From: Agapanthus africanus
Lineage: Eukaryota > Streptophyta > Magnoliopsida > Asparagales > Amaryllidaceae
Length of the DNA: 64,000 nt
Direction of reading: 5' to 3'
NCBI GenBank assembly: GCA_030015575.1
Contig: JASDDO010000016.1
Location: 70,243,396 to 70,307,395 of the forward strand
Program-made: the position numbers and the translations under genes
In this document: positions 12,201 through 24,412 of the stretch, in pieces
How positions within the stretch are numbered: position 1 is the stretch's first letter
Layout: each line of letters begins with the position of its first letter
Notes under the pieces: model-generated
What the model was told of the DNA's origin: nothing
Seen by the model: the letters and a program-made list of their open reading frames with translations, nothing else
Databases searched by the model: none

Positions 12201-13120
12201 CTTTGTAGGAAGTGAGATTCCTATCCTACGATCGGTTATACTGTGGTTGTCATACAGTAGTTTCTCCACACAGGATATGGATATAATATCAGACATTCTG
12301 GTTACTAGATCTATGGTTTTAGATCTAGATTTGGGTAGTTTCCCAATCTGGGTACTTTGACAGTATTCTAAAGGTATTTAGAATAGATGACTCATGGTAT
12401 GCTGGTGTACCTACAGGTGATGGAGTCTCCCTCTCTAAAGGTGTCTTACAGGCTAAAGGGGAGAGGGGTGTGCATGATTGACAGATCACTTGCTTAGGCA
12501 ATTGAGTCAATCATGAGATGTCAAATACCACACCAGATGTTGTTTTTGCACTAGATGCAATAAGTTGAGATATTAATCCAATCCTGGAGAAACATTCGGA
12601 GGCAGTTTTAGAACATAAGTGGATGTTCTACGGATTTGATAACGGCAGCCTCCTTCGGGAGATGGTTATCATTCCAGGCTTCCAAAGGTGACATGGATGA
12701 CAGAGTGATTTGCAGAGTTATAGTTTTCCTTCTGACAAAGGGGGTAGTATTATGGACAGGTGGTCCAAGAGGATACTGTGGGAGGCATGGTGCTGGATAC
12801 TGATTAGTTTCAGTTGTCGATACAGTCTAAGAAGTTTGGATTTGGAGTTCATTTATCAACTAGGTCCCATCAGATATCCAGACATATTCTAAGACAGGTA
12901 TTACTCAATTCGGGAGATGGCTTTCTCCGCGAACTTGAGATTAAGAGAGACATAGAAAGAAACATCAGGGCGGATCCACTCACTGAGGCTATTTCTCGAA
13001 CACAATAGTTTTACAAGCGGGCTTTGTGAAACTGATTAGTAGAGCAGTTGGATGTTTGGTATCACACGGGCTGTGAGTATGCGACATCGCAATAATTAGC
13101 CTTAAGTGTAAGTGGGAGAT
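9202..13120 (+). pseudogene. Older Copia-A internal region with RT/RNase H relics
   Basis: This has the same order as the young copy: leader repeat unit (9269-9352), the three AGTCAAGG blocks (about 9508, 9600, 9688), ~400-bp units (10142-10800) and a pol remnant. The frame at 12172-12357 shows a recognisable RT palm: Y-L-D-D at 12184-12195, then IPILRSVILWLS and FSTQDMD, as in copia RTs (compare YVDD..IG.EFPMLRSV in Copia-B). The RNase H-terminal ADPLTEA motif is at 12970-12990. Multiple stops and frameshifts make it a pseudogene. The polypurine tract AGTGGGAGAT ends at 13120. Confidence 0.75.
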
Positions 13121-15159
13121 TGTTGGATATAGTACCCTCAAAATCAATTATTGGATCGCAGGTACGTGATTGCAATGATTGAGGGAGGACCTATACCGGT
13201 AGGACAGTTTTACTCGAGATGAAAGTATGCTATCTGGTTTGCCTTTATCAGTCGTGTACAGTTTTAGGTGACATTACTGTTCACTATTACACGTTGATAG
13301 AGCCCTTAGAATTCTTGCTTGACTAACAACAGTATGATGGCGATCATATACGTGAGAGTTGGGTAGTCTATAAGCACATCCTTAAAAGTGGTCCCTAGTC
13401 ATGGGAGTTTCGAGACAGGGCATCGATACTCCGGAGTAGACTAGTGTATACAGTCGAGACCCCGGCGAGGGGCAGTGGCCGGTCTTACAAGCCACTGGTG
13501 TCAGTTGGTTCACCTAAGATGTATACAGGTGCTCATTGGGTTATGAGTGCACCGGACAGGACTCGCCGGGAATCTGCTAGTTGGTAATATACCTAGCGTC
13601 AGATAGCAGTTCCCTGGTGACATGTGTACAGGTTAGTTCATCGACCTGAGATCGTCATTTGTCGCGTATGAGTTCCCACTGTGCTTTGATTATTACCCTA
13701 CCACAGCTCAAAAGAGTCGTGCAAACAGGTTTTAGTTGGGTACAGTCCCGAGCTACATGGAGGAAGAGAGCGGATCCGCAGGGGTTCGTCTCTCCAGGTA
13801 TTGGAGGTGAGATCACGCTGTGTCTAGGAGGCCATTACACAAAGCCCTCGGCTGAGACAAGAGATTTACTGGTAGGTACTCCAGCAGTATCTCAAGGTGT
13901 TCTGGGCTACACTCTGACACGACTTATACCGCTTTGGGGGGTCTGACGTTACCAGCCCCTAGGCCCGATATGCGATGCTCATAGACGAACGGATCGGACT
14001 GTACGGATATTGTCACTGATAGGCTCAGTAGGGTTCCAGGATGAGTTCGCTCATCGTCTTCCCTTTCGGTCAGTACATGGGCAGCCGTTACGCACAGCTA
14101 GTGCCGCTGACGTGCTTGTGGTTAAACTCACTGCCAGGGTACTGATGAGTCTTTAGAGTCCCCCACAGATAGTTTCCCAAGTTCGGGCGAAACGTTGTAG
14201 AGGCCGTATGGTTTTATGGCAGGGTTCGAACATGCACGTGCACTTGTGCACGTGTCGTGTTTCGGACAGATAATACTGGTGGGCTTTGATTTAAGCCGGA
14301 TCCATGTATTATATTGAGTCGGAATATTTTAGTCTCTCGTATTCGTATTCGGTCGGAATACTGATACAGGTATGTATATACAGGTGAGGGGTATTCTCGT
14401 AATCCGTTACGAGAATACTTTAGAAGATGCATTTCTTTTTGGGTTAATCATTTCGGTTTAAATGATTAATGTTTTGGAAAGTGTGACTCGTGTTAATGAG
14501 TCATTGATTCTAGCATGTTCACTAATGACTCATGTTAACGAGTCATCTAGTGAGTCATGAAGAATTAATGACTTTTGTTTTGGGTGTGATATTTTAGGGT
14601 TGAGTTGGAGATATTTTGGTAGGATATTTTCCTTCATATTTCTTCACAAAATATTATATATATCATCACCATTATTTTGGGCAGCCAAGGCAATTTTTGG
14701 TGCTTGGTTATTTTGATCACTAGATTATTCTTGAGTTTACAATTTCCATCTCTTTGCATCTTCTTCAACCTCCATCCTATCCCTCTCATGTGATGAGAAC
14801 CCTAGGGTGTTTGAGACAAAGTATTCCACTCATTCTCTACTTCATCTTGGACATGTCGGTTAGCATACTTCATGTTCGAGTTGCCTCGGTATAGAGGCAG
14901 GAGCCCGTTTAAAGATCCGTTGACGTGGTGCCACCTCGACGAGGAGACACGAGATCGGAGTTGCCGCGAGGAGCGTGGGATGATGGCTAAAGACCGAAGG
15001 ACTCGGATTGATCGGTATAGCCTTTCTACCTCTTTACAGTTTGTTAGTTTAGCGTTAATGGCAAGATCTGGGTTATAGCATGAGATAGCGCCAGTTATAA
15101 AAGTTTTTGTTCCGCGTTTGGCGTCAGAATGACGGCCGGGGCGCTACCGTAGACTTACA
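13121..15159 (+). repeat. Copia-A old 3' LTR (2039 bp)
   Basis: It begins TGTTGGATATAGTACCC and ends ACTTACA. It aligns along its length with 6990-9201, with many substitutions and with different sequence around 14280-14700. It has a single hairpin unit (GCACGTGCACTTGTGCACGTGT near 14236) where the young LTR has two. It is followed directly by T1 LTR sequence. Confidence 0.9.
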
Positions 15160-16200
15160 TATAGGCGGGGAACCTAACGAGGATACTCGAACCGGAGATA
15201 GAGATGAGCACGGCAGATATCTAGGGGATACTGACCGGGGCCAGATTGGGCACGGCGGATATCCAGGGGATACCGATCGTAGCCAGGGATATCGGGTGGG
15301 GATCATCTGTTGAGGTGGTGTCGACGATACCTGAATTTACGTGTCGATGTTGGACACGAGAGATTTTTGATTTCGATGTCGATGCTGGACATCCATATAG
15401 ATATATTGATATGATTTTTATCATGAGGTACAGAGTTAGATACCATTATTGGATTCGATTAGGACTGATCCGGGGGACTGTACCTATATATATATTCTAC
15501 TTGGGATTGCATGACAGTTAGTGTTGCATTATGATACATACGCATATCATATTATATTTGTACAGATTATGGTAGTACTATGCTTATGACCTAGGTATCG
15601 TCGTGCATTTCGATTTCTACCTTTAGATGTACTTTTATTCACTAAGTTGGCAACTCATCCCCGTTGTGCCACAGTTTCTTGCAGGTTTTACCACTTGGAT
15701 TATCAGCGGCTTGGGCACACATTCCTTTCGGTGATTGATTGGTAAGTAGGTTATTATTGTATCGTACTCACTCTTGATTTTTCTTATATTCTTGTATCTA
15801 GTGGAAACTCCATCAACTTAGAAATGGTATATTGTGGACTTAGAAGCGAGACTTAGAAATTCTGAGGTCGCACTCTTTAGAGTCGACTTCTGATATAGAT
15901 TGTTTGGCTGTTCCGTCTTTTGGACGTGAAAGCTAGCTCCCGTTGGGATGCTATTTTATTGTTGTAGTTGTATCGGGTTTTATATAAAATTTTCAAAGGA
16001 GGTGCTGTCAGATTTTCAAAACGGCATAGATGCTTTTCAAACATACTTAGTTAAATTTAAATGTTATTTAAACCGATTCCATCTGATGACTATTTTAAAC
16101 TCACCTCCAATATTTTCAAAAGGGTTTAGATTACGGGTTTCGGCTTACTTGAACCGCGTCGACGTCTTTAGATGTCACGTGCCACATTTGGGTCGTTTCA
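15160..16200 (+). repeat. T1 5' LTR (3' part, interrupted by older Copia-A)
   Basis: It aligns with 21632-22681 at high identity, with a 9-bp length difference near the end. The upstream part of this LTR lies left of the nested copia elements, outside the window. It ends GGGTCGTTTCA immediately before the primer site. Confidence 0.9.
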
Positions 16201-16203
16201 AAG

Positions 16204-16216
16204 TTGGTATTAGAGC
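16204..16216 (+). other. T1 primer-binding site, Met-tRNA type variant
   Basis: TTGGTATTAGAGC, one base different from the usual Met-tRNA complement, three bases after the LTR end. The identical sequence follows the T2 LTR at 25318-25330. Confidence 0.85.
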
Positions 16217-16639
16217 GTTTGGTTTAACCTTTGTTCGAGTCTAGGTTTGGCTATATGGGGTCTAGGTATGCACTTTTGTTACTTGGATTTACCTTATAGG
16301 ACTTAGACTTGACTTTGGGGGTCTTATACCCGAACTTTCGTTATATAGGATGACATTTGTTGATGGAGTAGGTACTAAGTAGAGTGACGTACCGTACATA
16401 TGTTCCTCGGCATATTTACGATATGATACCCCGTCTAAGTTACCTTAGGATTTATATCTTGAGATCTTCCTTCTATTCATTCCGTTGATCTATCTTCGTC
16501 AATGCATGTTGATTGTTTCGGTCACCATATTTATGGGAGCCGAAAGAGCTACAGTTAGAGATACGGTCAGAGCAGACTGGTCGGGGACAAGGACTGACCA
16601 AGGTGACTTTCCGGTGATATAGAGAAATGTCGTTTATTT

Positions 16640-17400
16640 ATATTTGATCGAGTTCTAATATTGAAGCGAGTTTCTTCGGAATCCGCACCAGATGGTAGAG
16701 TCATTGCCAGAGATCAGTCGGACTTGAGACGTGATGTTTTCTCCTCTTCGAAGATCGTGTTGTCGTGTACTGTTCAGACAGCGGTACCAATCACTGCTGA
16801 AGTTATCGAGATGTTGCTTCCAGAGTTCATGAAGTTAAAAGTTGATGATGTTTACAAGTGTAGATGGATCAGAAGGAGTCGTAGCCGTTCAGATGTGGGA
16901 GGGTTAGGGCTTTTAATCCGTTGTGGCGCTCCAGTTACGAGATCGGTGAAATTGATTTGTTTCTTCTGATGGGTCTTGCTCAGACCAGATGCAAGTTGCT
17001 TGAGAAAGAGATCGTACAGTAAGTTTTCCTCCGACCAATTTGGACGAATTTTCGAAGGTGAGCTTAGTTATATTCTTTTACAGAGTATCAGAGATGCTGG
17101 ATTCGTGTTTTTGAAAATCTTGTAAGGCTCCGGGCATGGTCATGATCGAGTATGACTTGCAACTCGCCGGATAGTCGAGATACGCTCTTTAAGTGGTTGA
17201 TATTGGAAATGTATGAAATAGGAGATTTATGCAGAGTTTTGGGGGACCGTTGTTCTTCACCGCCGATGTTGAAGATTCAAAGCAAATGCAGAAGAGAGTA
17301 CGACCATACGTTTAGGGAAATTTTTAAGGAAATGACAGTCGTTATTAAAGAGAAAATGGATTCAGAACTGAGTGTTAGTTCCGGACAGGCTGGATAAATG
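16640..17400 (+). pseudogene. T1 gag remnant
   Basis: The segment around 16740-16850 aligns with the T2 gag at about 25790-25890: both read VxxxxEV/I...EFM+L in equivalent places. Downstream, 16970-17400 has a short open frame (17152-17397) of no recognisable family. There is no zinc knuckle and no protease. I call it a decayed gag because of its position after the primer site and its match to T2. Confidence 0.6.
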
Positions 17401-18647
17401 ATTTAGCAGAAGATTTGATGGATTCTCTTCCAGGAGTTTATAACAAATAAGATTGGACTGGGATTAGTTGTTAGCACACAAGAAGAGGACAGAGATTTTC
17501 ATTATCAACATGTTACATTACAAAAGACTGGACTACTGGTCAAGAAGGTGTGATGGGATGTATCCACAATAATACGAATGGTGTTGTTGCTCCTCACCGG
17601 ACGATCGCATAAAGAAGCCATGGTATTAGAGATCTGCAAGAAGAACTAGAATTCAGAGACAGAGAACGTTAGAACGTGGCAGACGGCAAGTAGTAATCCT
17701 TACTATACCAATTCCGGTGGTATAAACACCTTTCGACATTGAAGAGAATATGCTTCGATATCCTTTGAGTTTGATTTACGTTTTTAAAATCTAAAACATT
17801 CATTTTGAAACGTTGGAGAAAGGACAACTCGACTTCCGTGATTTTGATATATGTATTTTGAGGATTTGAGGATCAATTTATGTTTTGTGCACACCAGGTG
17901 CACTTGTTGAGATTTTTTTGTGTGAGGTGACTGCACTCGATTAGAGTGTTATGTACACCAGATGCACTACACTATTATTTCCATGCACAACAGATGCACA
18001 TGGTTAAAAGGATTTTATATATATACCCTAGATATACTTGATTTTGATTTTGTGCACTCTGATGCACTTGATTTTTGATTTGGTGCACCCCGATGCACTT
18101 GATACTATTTTGTACACTTTTGTTCCATGCACAGTAGATGCAGTGGATATCGTTTCGTGCACGTCTGTTGCACTTAACGCTGTTTTGTTTTCATGCACAC
18201 CGTGAGGTGTGGTTTGAGATTTACATGCAGACCCATTAGGGTTGATTTTGTTTTCGTGCTTTGCACTTGATAGGATATGTGATAGAGTTGATTTCTTTAT
18301 TTTCGCTTGGTCGTGTGCAATGATATTGCACTGCGATTATGGCATTGATTGTGTACTGAGGATATACAACGGTTTTCGTATTTGGCAAAATTTTTGTCAT
18401 AACTGGAGTAATTCTCATAGCAATCGCTAAAGTTACAGTTATAAGAGATTATATGTTTTGAGCTTTCACGCACACAGCTGCGATATGTTGCGTTTTAGCT
18501 CATATGGGACTTTGGAGTTTCATTGTTTGCATGGACATTGTATGTTTTAAGTTGGATTCCGGAAAATTGTTTTGAATTTGAACAGATTGGATTAAGGAAA
18601 GTGTTTTAAGAAGGGGATTTAATTTAAATTCAGAGACCGAATTTTCT
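17400..18647 (+). other. T1 internal non-coding region
   Basis: About 1.2 kb between the gag remnant and the polypurine tract. The right part holds the TGCAC-pair array (17886-18333). The rest shows no recognisable coding sequence. Confidence 0.6.
17886..18333 (+). repeat. Dispersed TGCAC-pair array
   Basis: About ten units of the form GTGCAC-N4-6-GATGCACTT occur at 17886, 17951, 17982, 18051, 18082, 18126, 18157, 18192, 18256 and 18310. They are joined by T-rich linkers such as GATTTTGATTT. Several carry CATGCAC, which contains the RY core CATGCA recognised by plant B3-domain regulators. The spacing is irregular (about 30-65 bp), so it is not a simple satellite. Confidence 0.7.
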
Positions 18648-18660
18648 TAAGGGGGGATAT
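18648..18660 (+). other. T1 polypurine tract
   Basis: TAAGGGGGGATAT directly before the LTR start TGTAATATTTTG. It matches the T2 tract at 23081-23092 in form. Confidence 0.85.
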
Positions 18661-21600
18661 TGTAATATTTTGAAAATTTAGATAATAAATTATTTTAGTT
18701 AATTAAATAATAAAATGTTAATTTAAAAATTTATTGAAATAAAATAGGATATTTCATAAGTGGTATGTGAAACTAATTAAATTGGAAGTTTAGTTTGTAA
18801 TAATGAATCACAAGGGTTTTAGTGAAAAGGTTAGCTTCATGTGTAATATGATATAGTATGGGGGGGTTTATGTGAAAATGTTAGTTTCTTTATGCAAATT
18901 AGAATTTGTGAAGGGTTGTTATGCAAAAAGGCGTAGGAATTGGTTAAGGTTAAGTTAAACCCTTTGGTATATCATAACACCATGAAGACACCTCATTCTT
19001 GCATATTTACACCTCATGCACACACCTCACCCTTGCATGAAAACCCCACCAATTTTGTGCACACACCTCACCCTTGCATGAAACAATCACCTCCTTTTTG
19101 GTGACACCTCCTCCTACCACCCTCACTCATTTACCTTATATGGTTCAGATCATATATCTTGGGAATTTAGGAATCAACTGAATTAGAAAAGAAAAAGGGG
19201 GGAAATATTAGAACACATAAGGAGAAAAGAAAAGAGAAGTGAAAAGAAGAGCTAAGTTCTAAGATTTTCCTCTTTCTCAAGCTAGGAACTAGGAGCTTGT
19301 GCATCTTGGAGGAAGATCTTCCAGCAATCCTTTGTAGGTATAATCTTTAAACACTGTAGAATTTTAGTTCAGTAACGGTTTTAATTTAGAAAACGAATAT
19401 CGGTAATATCGTATTTTAGGCAAAGTGTAGCTCTGTGAAAATCTGCTATAATTTAGATGATAACTAAATTGATCAAACAATACCTTAATCTTATAAATTA
19501 GACCTAAAATTAACCATAGGAAAACGAACCAGGGTGCTCGGATTTTGGCCGGCGACCATCACAAAAATTCCGAGCTCGCCGGACTTCTTGGTGAGTTAGG
19601 GTTTTTGGTTTTTAGGGTAGGTCTGTGTGTGTGGATTAATCTATTTGGTATTGTTTATTTAAGTTATTTTAGCAGTAGGTTAAATCTTTAAGCTAGTATC
19701 AGTTTGGAGTAAAATTCTATATACGACACGTAGCATGTTTAGTTTGGGCAGTATCATAAACTGGAATTTTGTGATATCTAGCTCATTGCAATTGAATCTG
19801 GAACTAATAGGTATAAGCACCAGAAAAACTAGCAACATCATAAGCATCACAGGACTACTATAAGACTTAACTTAAAAGACCAAGCCCCAAGTCATTGGTT
19901 GAACAGGCGACACCTAGGACTTTTCCGGCGACGCCGGCCCCCTTGTGGGTTTTGGTGTTGGTTTTTCCTCCAGTAGCTTTGTGTTGGTATTCTATAAGTT
20001 TTTGTATTATTTGTTTTATCTAAATATTTACACAGTAAAATCTGGGAATGTTTAGTAAAGGTTTTATCAAATTTCCGATATTACGATACGGGTTTTGCGT
20101 ATTTCGTATTGCGACTGAAACATCGAAGTTCATACGTAGATTTCAGTGGCATATTATTGTTTTTGAGTTAAGTATACTGTAGGTTCTAACCTACGGGTGC
20201 TTAGCTCGTTGTTTTGGTTTTCAATATGATATTTACATCGATGTGGTTTTAAATACGATTATAGGTGCGATCGCGAAGGATTCCGAGACGGAGTTGACGA
20301 ACTTAGTAGTATGGATTTCAACAAGCTCATCAAGTTGGTGAGTAGATTTACATCTACAGGGGAAGTCGGGTGGATGGCGTATAGCACCCCGCAATCTTAT
20401 AAATATTATTATGATATATCGTTAGTGTAGTATTTATGCAAGATATTGATATAGTGTTGCATTTAGTATGTTCTTCATTTGCATAAAGTTCCATACGTAG
20501 TTTTAAATGAGATACGTACGTGATGTTAGATCCGTACGACATGGATATGGTTTGATGGATTGTACGAGGGATCATGCCGTACTTGAGATGATACAGATAT
20601 AGCAATATAATGAGATATTATACAAGAGTTTATACGTATTGGAATTGATGAAATTCGTATGCCGAATAACGGCAAGGTTTTTCCTTTAGACTTGTAGCAA
20701 TTGGTGATATTCCGTTTTAGGATGTAATACATGTGTGAGCTATATTATTTTAAAAACCATGATTCGTTTATCTTTTAATAAAATACTAGGATGCGGTGTC
20801 AATTTCCAAAACGAATATCTATTTTAAATCTAGGGCAGCTTCCTTATTTCAAACGTTTCGTGTATTCCTAAAGATAATGGTATAGTTTATAGCAAGTAAT
20901 TACAATAGTTACGTTTAGATTACTTTACATGTTTGCATAATATTATCAAAGTTATCTACGATACGAACACTCTGATAGAACACTGCACAACTAACAATGA
21001 ATACTTTGCTGCACAAGCACGTAAATATATGTTACAGTACACCTCATTGGTACTGCCATGTCACTGTAGAACCGTTCTGTTGTATAATGCGTATATATAC
21101 ATGTGTTAATATAAATAGTTTGTTACACCGTAGAACACTTGCACAAATACTAATGATTGCAATGTTGTACGAGCACAGACGCGTATGCTACACTACACAT
21201 CATTAGTATTGCCATGACACAGTAGAATTGAGATCATTATGCCTATGTGATATAATTAAGTAGTCTTTCTTTATTCCTATTGTAAATTACGAATATTAGT
21301 ACTATAGATGCTGTATTTGATTCTTATGGATTTTCTGGATATTTTGCTCCTGATGATATATTTCGGTGGTATGGAACACTGTTATATGTGTGTGTGTGTG
21401 TGTGTAATATATCATCAATATAATCTATGCAAGTATTCTTATTCCTTACCTGATATTTATGATATGATGAGTTAAATGTCCACCATGAGTTTTGTGTTTT
21501 CTGATTTTGATTCCGAACCGAGTTGGGGGTCATACGGTTACGGATTTACAAGTTATCCAGACTAAGTTGAGGGGCATACAGTTGGATACATGGTGGACCC

Positions 21601-22681
21601 GGTTCGGGGCCGAGGGGCAGGATAGCCACATTATAGGCGGGGAACCTAACATGGATACTCGAACCGGATATAAAGATGAGCACGGCAGATATCCAAGGGA
21701 TATTGACCGGGGCCAGATTGGGCATGGCGGATATCCAGGGGATACCGATCGTAGCCAGGGATATCGGGTGGCTATCATCTGTTGAGGTGGTGTCGACAAT
21801 ACCTAAATTTACGTATCGATGTTGGACACGAGAGATTTCTGATTTCGATGTCGATGCTGGACATCCATATAGATATATTGATATGATTGTTATCATGAGG
21901 TATAGAGTTAGATACCATTATTGGATTCGACTAGGACTGATCCGGGGGACAGTACCTATATATATATTCTACTTGGGATTGCATGACAGTTAGTGTTGTA
22001 TTATGATACATACGCATATCATATTATATTTGTACAGATTATGGTGGTACTATACTTATGACCTAGGTATCGTCGTGCATTTCGATTTCTACCTTTAGAT
22101 ATACTTTTATTCACTGAGTTGGCAACTCATCCCCGTTGTGCCACAGTTTCTTGCAGGTTTTACCACTTGGATTATCGGCGGCTTGGGCACACATTCCTTT
22201 CGGTGATTGATTGGTAAGTGGGTTATTATTGTATCGTACTCACTCTTGATTTTTCTTATATTCTTGTATCTAGTGGAAACTCCATCAACATAGAAATGGT
22301 ATATTGTGGACTTAGAAGCGAGACTTAGAAATTCTGAGGTCGCACTCTTTAGAGTCGACTTCTGATATAGATTGTTTGGCTTTTCCGTCTTTTGGACGTG
22401 AAAGCTAGCTCCCGTTGGGATACTATTTTATTGTTGTAGTTGTATCGGGTTTTATATAAAATTTTCAAAGGAGGTGCTGTCAGATTTTCAAAACGTCATA
22501 GATGCTTTTCAAACATACTTAGTTAAAATTAAATGTTATTTAAACCGATTCCATCTAATGATTATTTTAAACTCACGTCCAATATTTTCAAAAGGGTTTA
22601 GATTCCGGGTTTCTGCTTATTTTAAACCGCGTCGACGTCATGATTTAAGTGCCGGTCACATGCCACATTTGGGTCGTGACA
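18661..22681 (+). repeat. T1 3' LTR (4021 bp)
   Basis: It starts TGTAATATTTTG after a polypurine tract and ends GGGTCGTGACA. Its last 1050 bp repeat 15160-16200. It has a (TG)n run at 21387-21405 and a duplicated CACACACCTCACCCTTGCATGAAA-like block near 19019 and 19060. It also carries the island GTTGGCAACTCATCCCCGTT at 22118-22157 that all four chromovirus-type LTRs here share. Short frames inside are not genes. Confidence 0.9.
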
Positions 22682-23080
22682 GAAGGGGAAGCTCTGTCCC
22701 AGATTTGTAGGTCCCTTCGAGATCCTTAAGCGAGTTGGTACCGTTGCTTACCGTTTGGCGCTCCCGCCCAGTTTTCCGGATGTTCACCCCATGTTCTATG
22801 TGTCGATACTTCGTAGATACCTTCATGTCCCTTCTTACATGATTCAGCACGAGACCGTTTAGCTTGAGCGCGATCTTTCGTTCACCGAGCAGCCGGTAGT
22901 TATATTGGATCAGCAGGTGAAGAAATTTCGGTCAAAGGTCTTTCCATCTGTGAAGGTTTTTTGGCGTAGCCCGACTAGTGAGGAGATCACTTGGAAGGCC
23001 GAGAGCAAGATGCGGAAGAAATTCCCTCATCTCATTGAAGGTACGCTTGTAAGAATTTTAATTCGAGGACGAATTTTCTT
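22682..23080 (+). pseudogene. Chromovirus pol 3' end: integrase C-terminus and chromodomain-like tail (T2)
   Basis: In the frame starting near 22682 the translation reads [26 protein letters not shown], the GPY/F module at the integrase C-terminus of Ty3/gypsy chromoviruses. It is followed by an ILDQQVKKFRSK..VKVFWR segment and EEITWKAESKMRKKFPHLI, the W-x-x-E/AE chromodomain-like tail typical of the Tekay/Del group. One in-frame stop lies near 22860. The upstream pol is cut off by T1. It leads straight into a polypurine tract and LTR. Confidence 0.85.
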
Positions 23081-23092
23081 TAAGGGGGGGAT
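23081..23092 (+). other. T2 polypurine tract
   Basis: TAAGGGGGGGAT immediately before the LTR start TGTAACACC. It marks the LTR at 23093 as the 3' LTR of the pol segment on its left. Confidence 0.85.
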
Positions 23093-23899
23093 TGTAACAC
23101 CTTGGAATGCGATTTGTGTTAATTAAGCGTTAATGCGGGTTTTAAGGAAAAGTTTACCAAATCGGATTCCTCACATTTTATATCAATTAATTAATATTTT
23201 ATTATTATTTGATATGGCTTGCACACACGTGCATGTTAATGTGAGGGTTAGTTAGTGTTAATCTTGTTAAGAGACCAAGACACCTTAGTTAATCCTTGCC
23301 CTAATTTAACCTTGCCTTAGATATTTTTGGGTAAGAAAATATCTTTTGCTTTGGGTTGAGAGAGAGAGAGAGGTGGCAAGGCGAGTCAAGAGGCATTAAT
23401 AAAGCATTAATGAGGTGAGGGGTGGAGAGTGAGTGTAAGGTTTTGATTCACCCTACACTCACCTCTCACCAATTAAACTCTCTCACTCTATCATTTTCTC
23501 TCACTCTCAATTATTGCTCATTTCCTTCAACCCCAAACTTCACCCTCACCTCCCTCTTCACAAATCCTTGCTAAAGTTCACAAAAATACATGGAAAACAC
23601 TTCAAATGTCTTGATTTGCCACTAGGTTGCCTTAGAGCATGGAAAGCTAAGATTTTTGAGCAAGAGTGGATAGGTAATGATCTCTAAACTGATATTTAGG
23701 TGTTATTTTGTAGTGTTGACTTAAAGTTATGGTTTAGAACACTAAAGGTAGTGTTTTGTGCAAATATCGTATTTTTAGTGTCAACTTTGAGTCTCTGTGA
23801 TCTGCTGTAGAACCAGGTGTTTTCTGGAAAAGTTCCCATCACAGTGACCTAGTGTTGTGACCTCCCACTATAAAAACCTTAGACCACCTCTTAAATTTT

Positions 23900-23939
23900 G
23901 GGCCGCAGATTTATTAGTTCTGGCCGCAAATTGCGGCCA
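23900..23939 (+). repeat. GGCCGC palindrome in chromovirus LTR
   Basis: GGGCCGCAG, a spacer of about 14 bases, then GGCCGCAAATTGCGGCC. The layout (GC arm, short spacer, GC palindrome) recalls the module in the copia and Athila elements, but the core differs (GCAAATTGC instead of GCGGAACCGC). The relation is uncertain. Confidence 0.6.
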
Positions 23940-24349
23940 GAGTGGGGGTTGGGGTGTTGAATCTTTGTCGTGGGGTCTCTGGGGTTGTTTGTGGTCTCGT
24001 GGTACTTGCAACTTTCACCAATTTTTAGTGTATCAAAATCTGGGACCACTTTGCTATATTCTAGTGTTTTGAGTACGCGTGTTACGTTATCCGACACTGT
24101 TCGTGATCTGGTGTGCTGCTACACTTGGGCTGGTGTTGGTGTGTCGTCACGCACGTTAGCCGTTAGACGAACACTTGTGGGTCATATGATGTTTCCTGGA
24201 TATTTTGCTCCTGGGTATATATATCAGTGGTATGAGACGTTGATATATATACATGTATATATATCAGTGGTATGGGACGCTGTTATATATATGTACACCT
24301 ATATAATATATATCATCATAATGATCTGTGCACGTATTCTTATTCATTA

Positions 24350-24412
24350 CGATATGAGGGGCCGATGTGCCCGATATGAGGGGCCGATGTGCCCGATATG
24401 AGGGCCAATATG
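24350..24412 (+). repeat. 22-bp tandem repeat in T2 LTR
   Basis: Two identical units of CGATATGAGGGGCCGATGTG plus CC, then a third, degenerate one. The same GATATGAGGG words occur in the minus-strand LTR as a 37-bp duplication (42391-42464), so this LTR site is prone to local tandem growth. Confidence 0.85.

Larger units (their letters stand above)
9202..15159 (+). mobile_element. Copia-A old: 3' half of an older copy, interrupted by the young element
   Basis: Internal DNA from 9202 to 13120 aligns with 2788-6989 of the young element in the same orientation, followed by an LTR at 13121-15159 that is clearly diverged from the two young LTRs. The simplest reading is that the young element inserted into this copy and the 5' half lies left of the window. 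It is itself inserted in the T1 chromovirus LTR: T1 sequence resumes at 15160 with TATAG, matching 21632 in the intact T1 LTR. Confidence 0.85.
15160..22681 (+). mobile_element. T1: chromovirus-like (Tekay/Del type) non-autonomous element
   Basis: LTR fragment 15160-16200, primer site 16204, internal 16201-18660 and 3' LTR 18661-22681. The LTRs end in GGGTCGTGACA or a variant, as in the T2 LTR. The internal part is only about 2460 bp and carries a gag remnant with no protease, RT or integrase, so the element needs proteins from another source. It inserted in the pol 3' end of another chromovirus copy, whose sequence resumes at 22682. Confidence 0.85.

Noticed and set aside
21387..21405. (TG)n run as a regulatory Z-DNA element
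   Set aside because: A short common microsatellite in the T1 LTR, with no other support.
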